64,000 bases of DNA from Micromonospora sp. MA102 (GCF_025460765.1 NZ_JAMWEG010000003.1:248001-312000), one strand, 5' to 3'. Counted from the stretch's first letter, positions 8,502-18,376 are shown. Notes: generated by a model not told the origin, from the letters alone. Translations and numbers: made by a program.

Positions 8502-8510
8502 CGGTCGAAC
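8493..8510. promoter_or_regulatory. Operator 1 of the arsR/eamA pair (GTTCGAC-N4-GTCGAAC)
   Basis: A perfect 7-bp inverted repeat separated by 4 bases overlaps the start codon of the ArsR-family gene. Its centre is 42 bp, about four helical turns, from that of a second similar repeat. The placement suggests autorepression. Confidence 0.65.
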
Positions 8511-8534
8511 AACCTCCTAGAGTCGGCTCCGTTG

Positions 8535-8552
8535 GTTCGACGATACTCGAAC
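8535..8552. promoter_or_regulatory. Operator 2 of the arsR/eamA pair (GTTCGA-N6-TCGAAC)
   Basis: A 6-bp inverted repeat with the same GTTCGA core as operator 1 ends 12 bp before the transporter ATG, over its likely ribosome-loading or promoter-proximal region. It is probably bound by the same ArsR-family protein. Confidence 0.65.
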
Positions 8553-8564
8553 ATTGGAGCCGCG

Positions 8565-9530
8565 ATGCGTTCCCGTTCCGCCGCCTTCCCGCTCTTCGCC
8601 GTGGTGAGCTGGGGCGTCATGTTTCCCGTGCTGGCCAGCGCGCTCACCCGGGTGGACGCCCTCAACCTGACCACCGCCCGGTACCTGCTCGCCGCCGCCG
8701 TGCTGCTGACCCTGCTGCTGGCCCGCGAAGGGATCACCGCCCTGCGGACGCAGCGTCGCGCCACCGAGGTGGTGCTGCTGGGGGTGCTCGGCTTCGCCGG
8801 CTTCAACGTGCTGACCAACCTGGCCCTCGGCCACGCCACCCCGCAGCAGATCGCCCTCTTCGCCTCCAGCACCCCGCTGGTCACCCAGCTCGTCCGCTGG
8901 GCGCGCGACGGGGTACGTCCCCGGCCGGCGTTGCTCGGCCTCTCCCTGGTCGCGCTGCTCGGCGTCGGGCTGGTGATCACCCGGGGCCGGCTCGACGGGC
9001 TGGACCAGTTCGGGGTGGGCGGGCTGCTCATGATCGGCGCGGTGCTCGGTTGGGCCTTCTACACGCACGGCGCGAGCCGGTTCACCGAGTGGTCGCCGCT
9101 GCGCTACACCACGCTGACCTCCGTCGCCGGCCTGCTCGCCATGCTCGCGGCCAGCGCCGTCGCCGACGTCACCGGCCTCCAGCACGCGCCCGCCGCCGCC
9201 GACCTCGTCGCGGTCGCCCCGCAACTGGCGTACGCCGTGGTGGTCGCCGCCGTCCTCGCGGTGCTCGCCTGGAACACCGGGATCCGCCGGCTCGGCGTGG
9301 CCGACGCGGCGCTGTTCATGAACCTGGTCCCGGTCACCACGTTCGCGGTGCAGATCCTGCGCGGCTACCGGCCCGGCGCGGTGGAGCTGGTCGGCGCCGC
9401 GCTGACCATCGCCGCCCTCGTCGCCGCGAACCTGGCCACCCGTACCCGGAAGGCGCCCGCCACCCCGGCGGCCGTCGCCGTGACCGACCACCCTGCGGTG
9501 ATCGAGCCGGTCGCGGTCGTCGCGCGCTGA
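8565..9530 (+). CDS. EamA/DMT family transporter
   Basis: This 321-residue protein has ten hydrophobic segments arranged as two repeated five-helix halves (about 1-145 and 150-300), as in drug/metabolite transporters of the EamA type. Examples are FAVVSWGVMFPVLASALTRVD in the first half and GGLLMIGAVLGWAFYTHGASRF at the start of the second. The ATG at 8565 has GGAG 5 bases upstream. The longer upstream reading frame overlaps the ArsR gene on the other strand and is not credible. Control by the divergent ArsR-family repressor is likely. The substrate cannot be deduced. Confidence 0.88.
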   Translation: MRSRSAAFPLFAVVSWGVMFPVLASALTRVDALNLTTARYLLAAAVLLTLLLAREGITALRTQRRATEVVLLGVLGFAGFNVLTNLALGHATPQQIALFASSTPLVTQLVRWARDGVRPRPALLGLSLVALLGVGLVITRGRLDGLDQFGVGGLLMIGAVLGWAFYTHGASRFTEWSPLRYTTLTSVAGLLAMLAASAVADVTGLQHAPAAADLVAVAPQLAYAVVVAAVLAVLAWNTGIRRLGVADAALFMNLVPVTTFAVQILRGYRPGAVELVGAALTIAALVAANLATRTRKAPATPAAVAVTDHPAVIEPVAVVAR

Positions 9531-9610
9531 CCCGGGCCGCGGTTCACACCGTGGGAACCCGGCTCGGCATCGCCCCGGCGCCCGCATAGACTCGGCGGCA
9601 CAACTGCATA

Positions 9611-9744
9611 CCTCATCCAGAGGGGCTGAGGGATACGGCCCGATGACGCCCCGGCAACCACCCGCGCGCTCGACGACGAGCGACCGCGGGCAGGTGCCAA
9701 TTCCGTCCCCGCCGCACCCGGCGATGCGGGGAAAGATGAGAGGA
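9611..9744 (+). promoter_or_regulatory. SAM-I (S-box) riboswitch upstream of thrC
   Basis: The conserved S-box blocks appear in order: CCTCATCCAGAGGGGCTGAG, GGCCCGATGACGCCCCGGCAACC (9637-9659), GGTGCCAATTCC near 9691, and the closing GATGAGAGG (9735-9743), which pairs with CCTCATC (9611-9617) to form P1. The P1 3' strand carries GAGAGG, the only good ribosome site for thrC, 11 bases before its ATG. SAM binding should therefore hide the site and shut off translation. A TAGACT -10 element lies upstream near 9588. Confidence 0.92.
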
Positions 9745-9754
9745 AACCCTCGAC

Positions 9755-11044
9755 ATGACGTCGACGATCCCCGCCGCCTCCGGCATCGACACCAGCCTCA
9801 GCCCGGCCCGCGCCCTGGTCTGCCGCGCCTGTTCCGCGCGCTACCCGCTGGCCGCCCAGCACGCCTGTTACGAGTGCTTCGGCCCGCTGGAGGTCGACTA
9901 CGACACCACGGCCCTGGCCGCCGTCACCCGCGAGCAGATCGAGGCCGGGCCGAAGAACCTCTGGCGGTACGCCGCCCTGCTCCCCGCCGGCCAGGACCCG
10001 GCCACCCGGGTGACCCTCGACCCGGGGCTGACCCCGCTGGTCGCCGCCCCGCACCTCGCCGCCGAACTGGGCCTGACCGCCCCCCTCTGGGTCAAGGACG
10101 ACAGCGGCAACCCGACCCACTCGTTCAAGGACCGCGTCGTCTCCGTGGCGCTGACGGCGGCCCGGGCGCTCGGCTTCACCCGCTACGCCTGCGCCTCCAC
10201 CGGCAACCTGGCCAACTCGGTGGCCGCCCACGCGGCCCGGGCCGGGGTGCCCTCGGTGGTCTTCATCCCCAGCGACCTGGAGCAGGGCAAGGTGGTGACC
10301 ACCGCCGTCTACGGCGGCGACCTGGTCGCCATCGACGGCTCGTACGACGACGTGAACCGGCTCTGCGGCGAGCTGGTGGAGACCGACGAGTTCGAGGACA
10401 CGGCGTTCGTCAACGTGAACGTGCGGCCCTACTACGCGGAGGGCTCGAAGACCCTCGGCTACGAGGTGGCCGAGCAGCTCGGCTGGCGGATCCCGGCCCA
10501 GGTGGTGATCCCGATGGCCAGCGGCGAGCTGCTCACGAAGATCGACAAGGCGTTCCAGGAGCTGGTCGAGATCGGGCTGGTCGAGGCACCGGCCGGCGGC
10601 TGGAAGGTGTTCGGCGCCCAGTCCGCCGGCTGCAACCCGATCGCCACCGCGCTGCACGCCGACAGCGACACGATCATCCCGGTGAAGCCGACCGGCATCG
10701 CCAAGTCGCTGAACATCGGCGACCCGGCCGCCGGCCTCTACGCCCTGGAGGCGGTGCGTCGCACGGGCGGCTGGATGGAGTACGCGGACGACGACGAGAT
10801 CCGCGCCGGCATCCGGCTGCTCGCCCGCACCACCGGCGTCTTCGCCGAGACGGCCGGCGGCGTCACCGTGGCGGTGCTGCGCAAGCTCGTCGAGTCCGGC
10901 CGGCTCGACCCGGCGGCGGAGACCGTCGTCTTCAACACCGGCGAGGGCCTCAAGACCATCGACGCGGTCGCTCCCGAGGTCGGGCCCACCCACCGGATCC
11001 GGCCCAGCCTCCGCGCCGCCCGGGACGCCGGACTCCTGTCCTGA
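9755..11044 (+). CDS. thrC: Threonine synthase
   Basis: This 429-residue PLP enzyme converts O-phosphohomoserine to threonine. The N-terminus has two Cys pairs (CRAC at 23-26, CYEC at 38-41), a zinc-ribbon-like element seen in many bacterial threonine synthases. The PLP lysine is Lys125 in NPTHSFKDRV, followed by a SxGNLA-type motif (STGNLANSVAAHAARAG) and a glycine-rich phosphate site near the C-terminus (VFNTGEGLKT). It stands alone behind a SAM-I riboswitch and ahead of a strong hairpin terminator. SAM control of threonine synthesis makes sense because O-phosphohomoserine lies at the branch between threonine and methionine. The start is set by the ribosome site within the riboswitch. Confidence 0.95.
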   Translation: MTSTIPAASGIDTSLSPARALVCRACSARYPLAAQHACYECFGPLEVDYDTTALAAVTREQIEAGPKNLWRYAALLPAGQDPATRVTLDPGLTPLVAAPHLAAELGLTAPLWVKDDSGNPTHSFKDRVVSVALTAARALGFTRYACASTGNLANSVAAHAARAGVPSVVFIPSDLEQGKVVTTAVYGGDLVAIDGSYDDVNRLCGELVETDEFEDTAFVNVNVRPYYAEGSKTLGYEVAEQLGWRIPAQVVIPMASGELLTKIDKAFQELVEIGLVEAPAGGWKVFGAQSAGCNPIATALHADSDTIIPVKPTGIAKSLNIGDPAAGLYALEAVRRTGGWMEYADDDEIRAGIRLLARTTGVFAETAGGVTVAVLRKLVESGRLDPAAETVVFNTGEGLKTIDAVAPEVGPTHRIRPSLRAARDAGLLS

Positions 11045-11081
11045 CCCCCGTCCCCCGAGTCATCCGGGCGGGGGATGGGGG
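11045..11081 (+). terminator. thrC terminator hairpin
   Basis: A 13-bp stem begins immediately after the thrC stop codon. CCCCCGTCCCCCG (11045-11057) pairs with CGGGGGATGGGGG (11069-11081), with one G-U wobble and an 11-base loop. No U-tract follows. The right arm belongs to an imperfect 24-bp tandem repeat (CCGGGCGGGGGAT at 11064 and again at 11088). Confidence 0.75.
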
Positions 11082-11183
11082 GATCGCCCGGGCGGGGGAT
11101 TGGGGTGATCCGTTGGGTAACTGGCTTTTCGCTGTGAGTGCGGAAAACGCGCCGACAAGGACTTGACGGCAGGAATTGGACGG

Positions 11184-11317
11184 CGCAAGATGCTCCGTGC
11201 GGGAGGGCATCCGCCGGAGACTTTTCAAGTTCTTGCGACCCAACGCCGGAGGCGTTGTGCGGACGTCCCTCCCGACCAACGTCCGAAGGGGCCGGCGGAA
11301 AACCGCTGGCCCCTTCG
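11184..11317 (+). ncRNA. Candidate structured RNA: three-way junction with a loop-loop pairing and terminal hairpin
   Basis: Five nested or adjacent helices can be drawn. CGCAAGA (11184-11190) pairs with TCTTGCG (11231-11237) and encloses two abutting hairpins: CTCCG/CGGAG extended by GCGG/CCGC (11193-11219), and ACTT/AAGT (11220-11230). Next come CAACGCC/GGCGTTG (11241-11257) and CGGACGT/ACGTCCG (11260-11285) with a C-rich 12-base loop. The loop GAGGG (11203-11207) is complementary to CCCTC (11267-11271) in that C-rich loop. A 14-bp GC hairpin with AAAA loop (11285-11316) closes the element 26 bp before a GNAT start codon. It could be a cis-regulatory leader or a small RNA. I do not match it to a family I know. 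TTGACG (11163-11168) with CAAGAT (11186-11191) looks like a promoter but would remove the first helix, so the true 5' end is open. Confidence 0.45.
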
Positions 11318-11342
11318 CTGTGCGGGGGCCACGCTCACGGGC

Positions 11343-12362
11343 ATGGGCATCTCGGTCTCCCTCCTCGATCCCGCCGAACAGGCGACCCTGGACGCCGTCT
11401 ACCGGACGGCCGTCGCGGCTCAGGCCGTGGACGAGCCGGACCTCCCGCCGCTGTGCCGGCGGCGGTTCGAGGCGCCGCTGCGACACCCGATGCCCGGCGT
11501 CGACACCCGCTGGTGCGTGGCCCGCCTCGACGGCGTGCCCGCCGGGTGGGTCCGCCTGTTCCTGCACACCCTCGACAACACCGAGAACGCCAGCGTCGAG
11601 CTGGTGGTGGACCCGGCGTACCGGCGGCGCGGGGTCGGCCGCGCCCTGCACGAGCACGGCCTGCGGCTGCTCCGGGAACACGGCGGCAAGCGGCTGGTCG
11701 GCTCGACGGTCACCCCGCTGCCGGGGGAGGAGGGCCGGGAACTGCCCGGTGCCGCCTTCGCCGCCGCCGTCGGCGCGAAGCCGGCGCTCGCCGACGTGCG
11801 CCGCCGACTGGACGTCACCGCGCTCGACCGGCCGCGCCTGGCCGGCCTGCTCGCCGAGGCCCGCACGGCCGCCGCCGGCTACCGCACGGTCCGCTGGTCG
11901 GACCGCACCCCCGAGGAGTACGTCGGCGACGTCGCCTACCTGGAGGGCCGGCTGCTGGTGGACGCGCCCCTCGGTGACCTCGAATGGGAACAGGAGAAGG
12001 TCGACGCCGAGCGGATCCGCGGCACGGAGCGGGCGCTCGACGCGCGCGGCGTCCGCCGCTACCACGTCGGTGCGGTGCACGAGGCGTCCGGCCGGCTGGT
12101 CGCGTGGAGCATGGTCAGCCTGGCCGCCAACACCACCTGGCACGCCTGGCAGCAGATCACCATCGTGGCGCCGGAGCACCGTGGCCACCGGCTCGGGCTG
12201 CTCACCAAGATCGAGAACCTGGACCACGCGCTGGCGCGCGAACCGGAGCTGCGCGTGATCGACACCTTCAACGCGGCGGCGAACACCCACATGATCGCGA
12301 TCAACGAGCAGCTCGGCTACCGGCCGGCGGCCGGCTCGACCGACTGGCAGCTGACGATCTGA
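11343..12362 (+). CDS. Tandem GNAT-domain N-acetyltransferase
   Basis: This 339-residue protein carries two GNAT folds, about 5-150 and 175-339. The first has VDPAYRRRGVGRALHEHG as its acetyl-CoA loop. The second has a weaker loop in VAPEHRGHRLGLLTKIENLDH. This two-domain pattern is common in actinobacterial resistance-type or small-molecule acetyltransferases, but no substrate can be named. I chose the ATG at 11343 because the longer frame (TTG at 11163) would translate the structured leader. A candidate structured RNA lies immediately upstream and may control the gene. Confidence 0.85.
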   Translation: MGISVSLLDPAEQATLDAVYRTAVAAQAVDEPDLPPLCRRRFEAPLRHPMPGVDTRWCVARLDGVPAGWVRLFLHTLDNTENASVELVVDPAYRRRGVGRALHEHGLRLLREHGGKRLVGSTVTPLPGEEGRELPGAAFAAAVGAKPALADVRRRLDVTALDRPRLAGLLAEARTAAAGYRTVRWSDRTPEEYVGDVAYLEGRLLVDAPLGDLEWEQEKVDAERIRGTERALDARGVRRYHVGAVHEASGRLVAWSMVSLAANTTWHAWQQITIVAPEHRGHRLGLLTKIENLDHALAREPELRVIDTFNAAANTHMIAINEQLGYRPAAGSTDWQLTI

Positions 12363-12414
12363 CTTGTGACACGCCACTACTGATCTGGTGGCAAGCTGTT
12401 GCATGATGGCGGGC

Positions 12415-14088
12415 ATGACGGAGACCCCGCACCCCCTGTACGACAGGCACGCCGAGACCCTCAACCGGGCGCTGACCGCGATCACGGAGCGCGGGTACTG
12501 GTCCGCCTATCCCGAGTCGCCCAGCCCCCGGGTGTACGGCGAGACCGCCGCCGCCGACGGCAAGGCCGCCTTCGAGGCGTACCTGGGCGGCGACTTCCCG
12601 CTCGACCAGCCGGGCGACGGCGGCACCGTCGCCACCGAGGTCAGCCCGTTCGGCGTGGCGCTCGACGTGCGCTACCCGCACGCCACCGCCGACCAGCTCG
12701 TGACCGCCGCCACCGCCGCCCTGCCGGCCTGGCGCGACGCCGGCCCGCAGGCCCGGGTGGGCGTCTGCCTGGAGATCCTCGACCGGCTGCACCGGAACAT
12801 CTTCGAGCTGGCCAACGCGGTGCAGTTCACCAGCGGCCAGGCGTTCGTGATGGCCTTCCAGGCCGGCGGCGCGCACGCGCTCGACCGGGCGCTGGAGGCG
12901 ATCGCCTACGCGTACGCCGAGATGACCCGGCACCCGGGCACGGCCGGCTGGGAGAAGGCCGCCGGCAAGGGCGACCCGCTGCGGATGAGCAAGACCTTCC
13001 ACGTGGTGCCCCGCGGCGTGGCGCTGGTCATCGGCTGCAACACCTTCCCGACCTGGAACTCGTACCCGGGCTTGTTCGCCTCGCTGGCCACCGGCAACCC
13101 GGTGGTCGTGAAGCCGCACCCGCGCGCGGTGCTGCCGCTCGCCATCACCGTGAAGTACGCCCGCCAGGTGCTCGCCGAGGCCGGCTTCGACCCCAACCTG
13201 GTGCAGCTCGCCCCCGAGGCGGCCGACGAGAAGCTCGCCTCGACGCTGGCCCTGCACCCGGCCGTCAAGATCGTCGACTTCACCGGCTCCACCGAGTACG
13301 GCGACTGGCTGGAGGCCAACGCCCGGCAGGCCGCCGTCTACACCGAGAAGGCCGGCCTCAACACGGTGGTGATCGACTCCACCGACGACTTCGCCGGGCT
13401 GTGCCGCAACCTGGGCTTCACGCTGACCCTCTACAGCGGCCAGATGTGCACCACCTCGCAGAACCTGCTGATCCCCCGGGACGGCATCGAGACCGACCAG
13501 GGGCACAAGAGCTTCGACGAGGTGGCGGCCGGCATCGCCGGCGCGGTCGCCAAGCTCACCGCCGACCCGGCCCGCGGCGTCGAGCTGACCGGCGCGATCG
13601 TCAACGACGGCGTGCTGGAGCGGCTGGAGGAGGTCACCAAGGTCGGCGAGCCGGTGCTGGAGTCGCGGACCGTGGCGCACCCGTCCTTCCCCGACGCCGT
13701 GGTGCGGACGCCCACCGTCGTGAAGCTCGACGCGGCCGACACCGCGACCTACTCCCGGGAGTGGTTCGGCCCGATCTCGTTCGCGATCGCGACCGACTCG
13801 ACCGCGCACAGCCTGGAGATCCTCCGCTCGACCGTCGGCGAGAAGGGCGCCCTGACCGCCGGCGTCTACTCGACCGACGAGGCGGTGCTGGACGCGGCCG
13901 AGGCGGCCGCCGTCGACGCCGGCGTGCACCTGTCCTGCAACCTGACCGGCGGGGTGTTCGTCAACCAGTCGGCGGCGTTCTCCGACTTCCACGGCTCGGG
14001 TGCGAACCCGGCGGCGAACTCGGCGCTGACCGACGGCGCGTACGTGGCGAACCGGTTCCGCATCGTGCAGAGCCGCCGCCACGTGTGA
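12415..14088 (+). CDS. paaN: Phenylacetic acid degradation protein PaaN (aldehyde dehydrogenase superfamily)
   Basis: This protein of about 557 residues belongs to the PaaN2 group of the aldehyde dehydrogenase superfamily. The nucleotide-site region is CNTFPTWNSYPG with VVVKPHPRAVLPLAITV. A conserved glutamate lies in YTEKAGLNT, and the catalytic Cys is in TLYSGQMCTTSQN. PaaN family proteins act in ring cleavage or in oxidising the ring-opened aldehyde of the phenylacetyl-CoA pathway; actinobacterial PaaN often lacks the hydratase domain, as here. No other paa genes are in the window. Several close starts exist (GTG 12388, ATG 12403, 12406, 12415). I prefer 12415 because MTETPHPLY resembles the start of related proteins as I recall them. 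Confidence 0.9.
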   Translation: MTETPHPLYDRHAETLNRALTAITERGYWSAYPESPSPRVYGETAAADGKAAFEAYLGGDFPLDQPGDGGTVATEVSPFGVALDVRYPHATADQLVTAATAALPAWRDAGPQARVGVCLEILDRLHRNIFELANAVQFTSGQAFVMAFQAGGAHALDRALEAIAYAYAEMTRHPGTAGWEKAAGKGDPLRMSKTFHVVPRGVALVIGCNTFPTWNSYPGLFASLATGNPVVVKPHPRAVLPLAITVKYARQVLAEAGFDPNLVQLAPEAADEKLASTLALHPAVKIVDFTGSTEYGDWLEANARQAAVYTEKAGLNTVVIDSTDDFAGLCRNLGFTLTLYSGQMCTTSQNLLIPRDGIETDQGHKSFDEVAAGIAGAVAKLTADPARGVELTGAIVNDGVLERLEEVTKVGEPVLESRTVAHPSFPDAVVRTPTVVKLDAADTATYSREWFGPISFAIATDSTAHSLEILRSTVGEKGALTAGVYSTDEAVLDAAEAAAVDAGVHLSCNLTGGVFVNQSAAFSDFHGSGANPAANSALTDGAYVANRFRIVQSRRHV

Positions 14089-14098
14089 TCTTGCGGTT

Positions 14099-14140
14099 CG
14101 GGTGCGTTTGTTGTTGCCGGGGCGACAACAAACGCACCCG
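14099..14140. terminator. Perfect 16-bp stem, bidirectional terminator
   Basis: CGGGTGCGTTTGTTGT (14099-14114) and ACAACAAACGCACCCG (14125-14140) are perfect reverse complements around a 10-base loop. The hairpin lies 10 bp past the paaN stop and 11 bp before the stop of the convergent GNAT gene. Confidence 0.85.
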
Positions 14141-14151
14141 GACGGGGGCGG

Positions 14152-14670
14152 TCAGGCGGGCCGGCGCATCTGGAGTTCGTGCAGCGTCGGGATCCTCGGG
14201 TGCGGGACGCGCACCCCGGTGTCCACGAAGCCCAGCTTCTCGTACGCCCGGCAGGCGCGGCCGTTGCCGACCACCACCTCCAGCATGAGCTCGGGCCGGC
14301 CGCACGCCCGGGACCAGGCGGCCACCTCGTCCACCAGCGCGCCGAGCAGCCCGCTGCCCCGCCACGCGGGCGTGACGTAGACGGCGTAGATCAAGGTCAG
14401 CCCCGGCTCGTCCGGGGCGACCGTGCCGCCGGCGTGGCCGACCAGCCGGCCGCCCGGGTCGGCGACGAACTGGGCGGTCTGTTCGCCCCGCGCGACCGCG
14501 GCGATCCGGGCCGCGTACTCGGCGTGCGGCCGGGCGGCGGCCTCGGCCACGGTCTCCAGGAACGCCAGCGGGGAGTCGGCCAGCATCTCCAGCCGGAGCG
14601 CCCGCATCCGGGCGGCGTCGGCCGGGCGGACCCGGCGGACGGTGGTGGTCGTGGTGGGCGCGCTGGTCAT
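14152..14670 (-). CDS. GNAT family N-acetyltransferase
   Basis: This single-domain 172-residue GNAT protein has the acetyl-CoA binding loop [15 protein letters not shown] (motif A), then a C-terminal [21 protein letters not shown], the usual N-x-x-A-x-x-x-Y-x-K-x-G-F signature. The N-terminus begins with a run of threonines before the first beta strand [12 protein letters not shown]. It is similar in layout to ribosomal-protein or small-molecule acetyltransferases; the substrate is unknown. It is convergent with paaN and divergent from the cold-shock gene. Confidence 0.88.
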   Translation of the reverse strand: MTSAPTTTTTVRRVRPADAARMRALRLEMLADSPLAFLETVAEAAARPHAEYAARIAAVARGEQTAQFVADPGGRLVGHAGGTVAPDEPGLTLIYAVYVTPAWRGSGLLGALVDEVAAWSRACGRPELMLEVVVGNGRACRAYEKLGFVDTGVRVPHPRIPTLHELQMRRPA

Positions 14671-14773
14671 GTCGCATGCATACCGGAAGGGCCGTCACCC
14701 ACGCCCGACCGGGGCCCGAACCGTGCCCGGAATATGCCCGATTTGTGGTCGTGCGCGGTCGTCACGCCTCGTG

Positions 14774-14895
14774 TAGCGTGCGATTTCGGTCACCCGATTC
14801 AGCGGCCGTCGCCGATCGCCGAACCGGTGGCTCGCCGGTGCCGGTCCGCCGGTTTCCGGGCTCGTGGAACGCCGCGCAGAGTGAGGAAGTGCACC
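14774..14895 (+). promoter_or_regulatory. Probable promoter and long leader of the cold-shock gene
   Basis: TAGCGT (14774-14779) is a plausible -10 element and would give a leader of about 110 bases before the GTG. Long structured leaders are typical of cold-shock genes. The leader contains several GC-rich self-complementary stretches (for example ACCGGTGGCTCGCCGGT). A GAGGAAG ribosome site lies 6-7 bases before the start. Confidence 0.45.
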
Positions 14896-15099
14896 GTGGC
14901 ACAGGGCACCGTGAAGTGGTTCAACTCCGAAAAGGGCTACGGCTTCATCGCCGTCGACGGCGGGCAGGACGTCTTCGTCCACTTCTCCGCGATCGAGATG
15001 GACGGCTACAAGGCGTTGGACGACGGCCAGCGGGTCGAGTTCGAGATCGCCCAGGGCCAGAAGGGGCCGCAGGCCGAGCGGGTCCGCGTCATCGCCTGA
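14896..15099 (+). CDS. Cold-shock protein, CspA family
   Basis: This 67-residue single cold-shock domain has both RNA-binding motifs: [12 protein letters not shown] (RNP1-like) and DVFVHFSAI (RNP2). CspA proteins bind single-stranded nucleic acid and act as RNA chaperones in the cytoplasm. The length and the C-terminal GPQAERVRV match the actinobacterial family. The GTG start gives [10 protein letters not shown], as in homologs. It is followed directly by a hairpin terminator, so it is transcribed alone. Confidence 0.96.
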   Translation: MAQGTVKWFNSEKGYGFIAVDGGQDVFVHFSAIEMDGYKALDDGQRVEFEIAQGQKGPQAERVRVIA

Positions 15100-15104
15100 T
15101 CCTC

Positions 15105-15132
15105 CGTGGCCGCCGCCCGATCGGCGGCCACG
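15105..15132 (+). terminator. Cold-shock gene terminator
   Basis: CGTGGCCGCCG (15105-15115) pairs perfectly with CGGCGGCCACG (15122-15132) around a CCCGAT loop, starting 5 bp after the stop codon. Confidence 0.8.
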
Positions 15133-15216
15133 TCACCCCGACGAGGGGGGCTGCGGCGCAGGCCCGCGCCGTGGAAGATCATGAGCCGTTCCAGCCGTCG
15201 CTGCTGAGGAGGGTTC

Positions 15217-16458
15217 ATGTCCGACCTGTCCCCGTCGGGTTCCGCCGAGCCGGTGCCCCCGGCATCGCCCGGTGCCCCGGCCGACCCGACCCGGCTCACG
15301 TCGCCGGCCGCGCCGGGGCATGCGGTCGACCCCACCGCGCCCGGGTCGCCCACCCCGACGGACCGCGTCCGGCCGGTTGCCCCGGCCGACCCTCCGGTGC
15401 CGGCGCAACCCGGCCCGTTCGCACCGCCCGGCTCGCAGGTCAGCCCCGGTGCGTTCGCCGCACCCGGCCAGCCCGGGACCGGCGGTCAGCCCTGGGAGCC
15501 GTACCCGGCCGGGCCACCGCAGGGCTGGGCCTGGCCGGCCGGTGGGGCGCCGATGCCCGGCGCGGCCTACCCCGGCTACCCGCTGCCCGGCCAGCCCTAT
15601 GGCTGGCATCCGGGTCTCGACCCGCAGGATCCGCTGGTCACCCCGCCGCACGCGGGCGTCGGCGGCTGGTTCAGCCGGTGCGGTGGTGCGCTGCGGCGCG
15701 GCTGGCGGCAGCTCCTGCCGATCATGTTGCTCACCCAGACCGTCCCGGCGACGGTGATCGCGGTCATCTCGCTCGCCCTCGCGCCGACCGAGCAGCCGGT
15801 CACCGGCGCGGACGGCACGCCGGCGCTGCCCAGCGGCTACTTCGAGCACGTGTTCGCCTTCTACGGCGCGGTGCTCCTGGCCGCCCTGATCTTCGGCCCG
15901 CTGCAGAGCGCCGGCTGGGCCGCCGGCACCTGGGTGGTCGCCCGCCAGGCGGCCGGGGAGCCGGTCGGGGTCGGGGCGGCGCTCCGCTACGGGCTGCGGC
16001 GCGCCCTCGGCCTCTGGGGCTGGACCATCGTGACCTCGCTGCTGATCACGGTCGGTGCCTGCTTCTGCCTGCTGCCCGGCCTCTACGCGGCGTTCGCTTT
16101 CGCCCTGTTCGGGCCGATCTACCTGTTCGAGCGGCAGGAGCCCATCGGCCGGGCCTGGCGGATGTTCCACCAGCGGTTCGGCATGGTGCTGGGCCGGGTG
16201 GCGCTGGTCATGTGCGCGCTGATCGCCGCCGCCGTGGTCGACGGCGTACTCGGGCTGGTCAACCAGCTCGCCTTCGGGGTGGACCCGCTGGCCGCCCCGG
16301 GCACCGCCGTGGGCGCCGTGGCGCTGGCCGTGGTGGGCGCGGTGCTGGCGACCCCGGCCTACCTGGCGCAGCTCGTCGGGCTGGTCGCCACGTACGCCGA
16401 ACAGCGGGCCCACGAAGGCCCGGTGAACGCCGCCCGGCTGGCCGCGGAACTCGGCTGA
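15217..16458 (+). CDS. Proline-rich membrane protein of unknown function
   Basis: This 413-residue protein has a disordered Pro/Gly/Ala-rich cytoplasmic N-terminus to about residue 140, ending [17 protein letters not shown]. After it come about six membrane segments starting near [23 protein letters not shown]. The motif [23 protein letters not shown] and the following amphipathic helix ([11 protein letters not shown]) resemble actinobacterial membrane proteins of the DUF975/GDPD-membrane-domain type. No catalytic site is visible. A GGAGGG ribosome site precedes the ATG. It is followed by the groEL control region, so it forms its own unit. Confidence 0.8.
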   Translation: MSDLSPSGSAEPVPPASPGAPADPTRLTSPAAPGHAVDPTAPGSPTPTDRVRPVAPADPPVPAQPGPFAPPGSQVSPGAFAAPGQPGTGGQPWEPYPAGPPQGWAWPAGGAPMPGAAYPGYPLPGQPYGWHPGLDPQDPLVTPPHAGVGGWFSRCGGALRRGWRQLLPIMLLTQTVPATVIAVISLALAPTEQPVTGADGTPALPSGYFEHVFAFYGAVLLAALIFGPLQSAGWAAGTWVVARQAAGEPVGVGAALRYGLRRALGLWGWTIVTSLLITVGACFCLLPGLYAAFAFALFGPIYLFERQEPIGRAWRMFHQRFGMVLGRVALVMCALIAAAVVDGVLGLVNQLAFGVDPLAAPGTAVGAVALAVVGAVLATPAYLAQLVGLVATYAEQRAHEGPVNAARLAAELG

Positions 16459-16475
16459 GCGGGGGCAGCGTGCTT

Positions 16476-16499
16476 GCACTCGGCTAGGGAGAGTGCTAA
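16476..16499 (+). promoter_or_regulatory. CIRCE element 1 (HrcA operator), imperfect
   Basis: GCACTC, a 9-base spacer and GAGTGC form the core of a CIRCE site, and TAA extends the right arm. The left outer bases (CTT) do not match the TTA consensus. TTGCAC at 16474 may double as a -35 element. CIRCE sites are bound by HrcA, the heat-shock repressor; hrcA itself is not in the window. Confidence 0.85.
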
Positions 16500-16505
16500 A
16501 CAAGT

Positions 16506-16536
16506 CATTGGCACTCGCGTACGGTGAGTGCCAATG
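16506..16536 (+). promoter_or_regulatory. CIRCE element 2 (HrcA operator), perfect
   Basis: CATTGGCACTC and GAGTGCCAATG are perfect 11-bp arms around a 9-base spacer. This second CIRCE site lies 7 bp after the first, and about 200 bp of leader follows before groEL. Double CIRCE sites are typical of actinobacterial groEL genes. Confidence 0.92.
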
Positions 16537-16549
16537 GTCGGGGCGGTAG

Positions 16550-18355
<1,806 letters not shown>

Positions 18356-18376
18356 GTCCAGCTCCACCCAGCTCGC

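Noticed and set aside
8493..8510. GTTCGAC...GTCGAAC as a possible LexA/SOS box
   Set aside because: The arrangement resembles a GAAC-N4-GTTC site only when inverted, and the neighbouring repeat and ArsR gene give a better explanation.
11064..11110. Imperfect tandem repeat of CCGGGCGGGGGAT as a separate element
   Set aside because: Its first copy forms part of the thrC terminator; two G-rich units alone do not support an independent feature.
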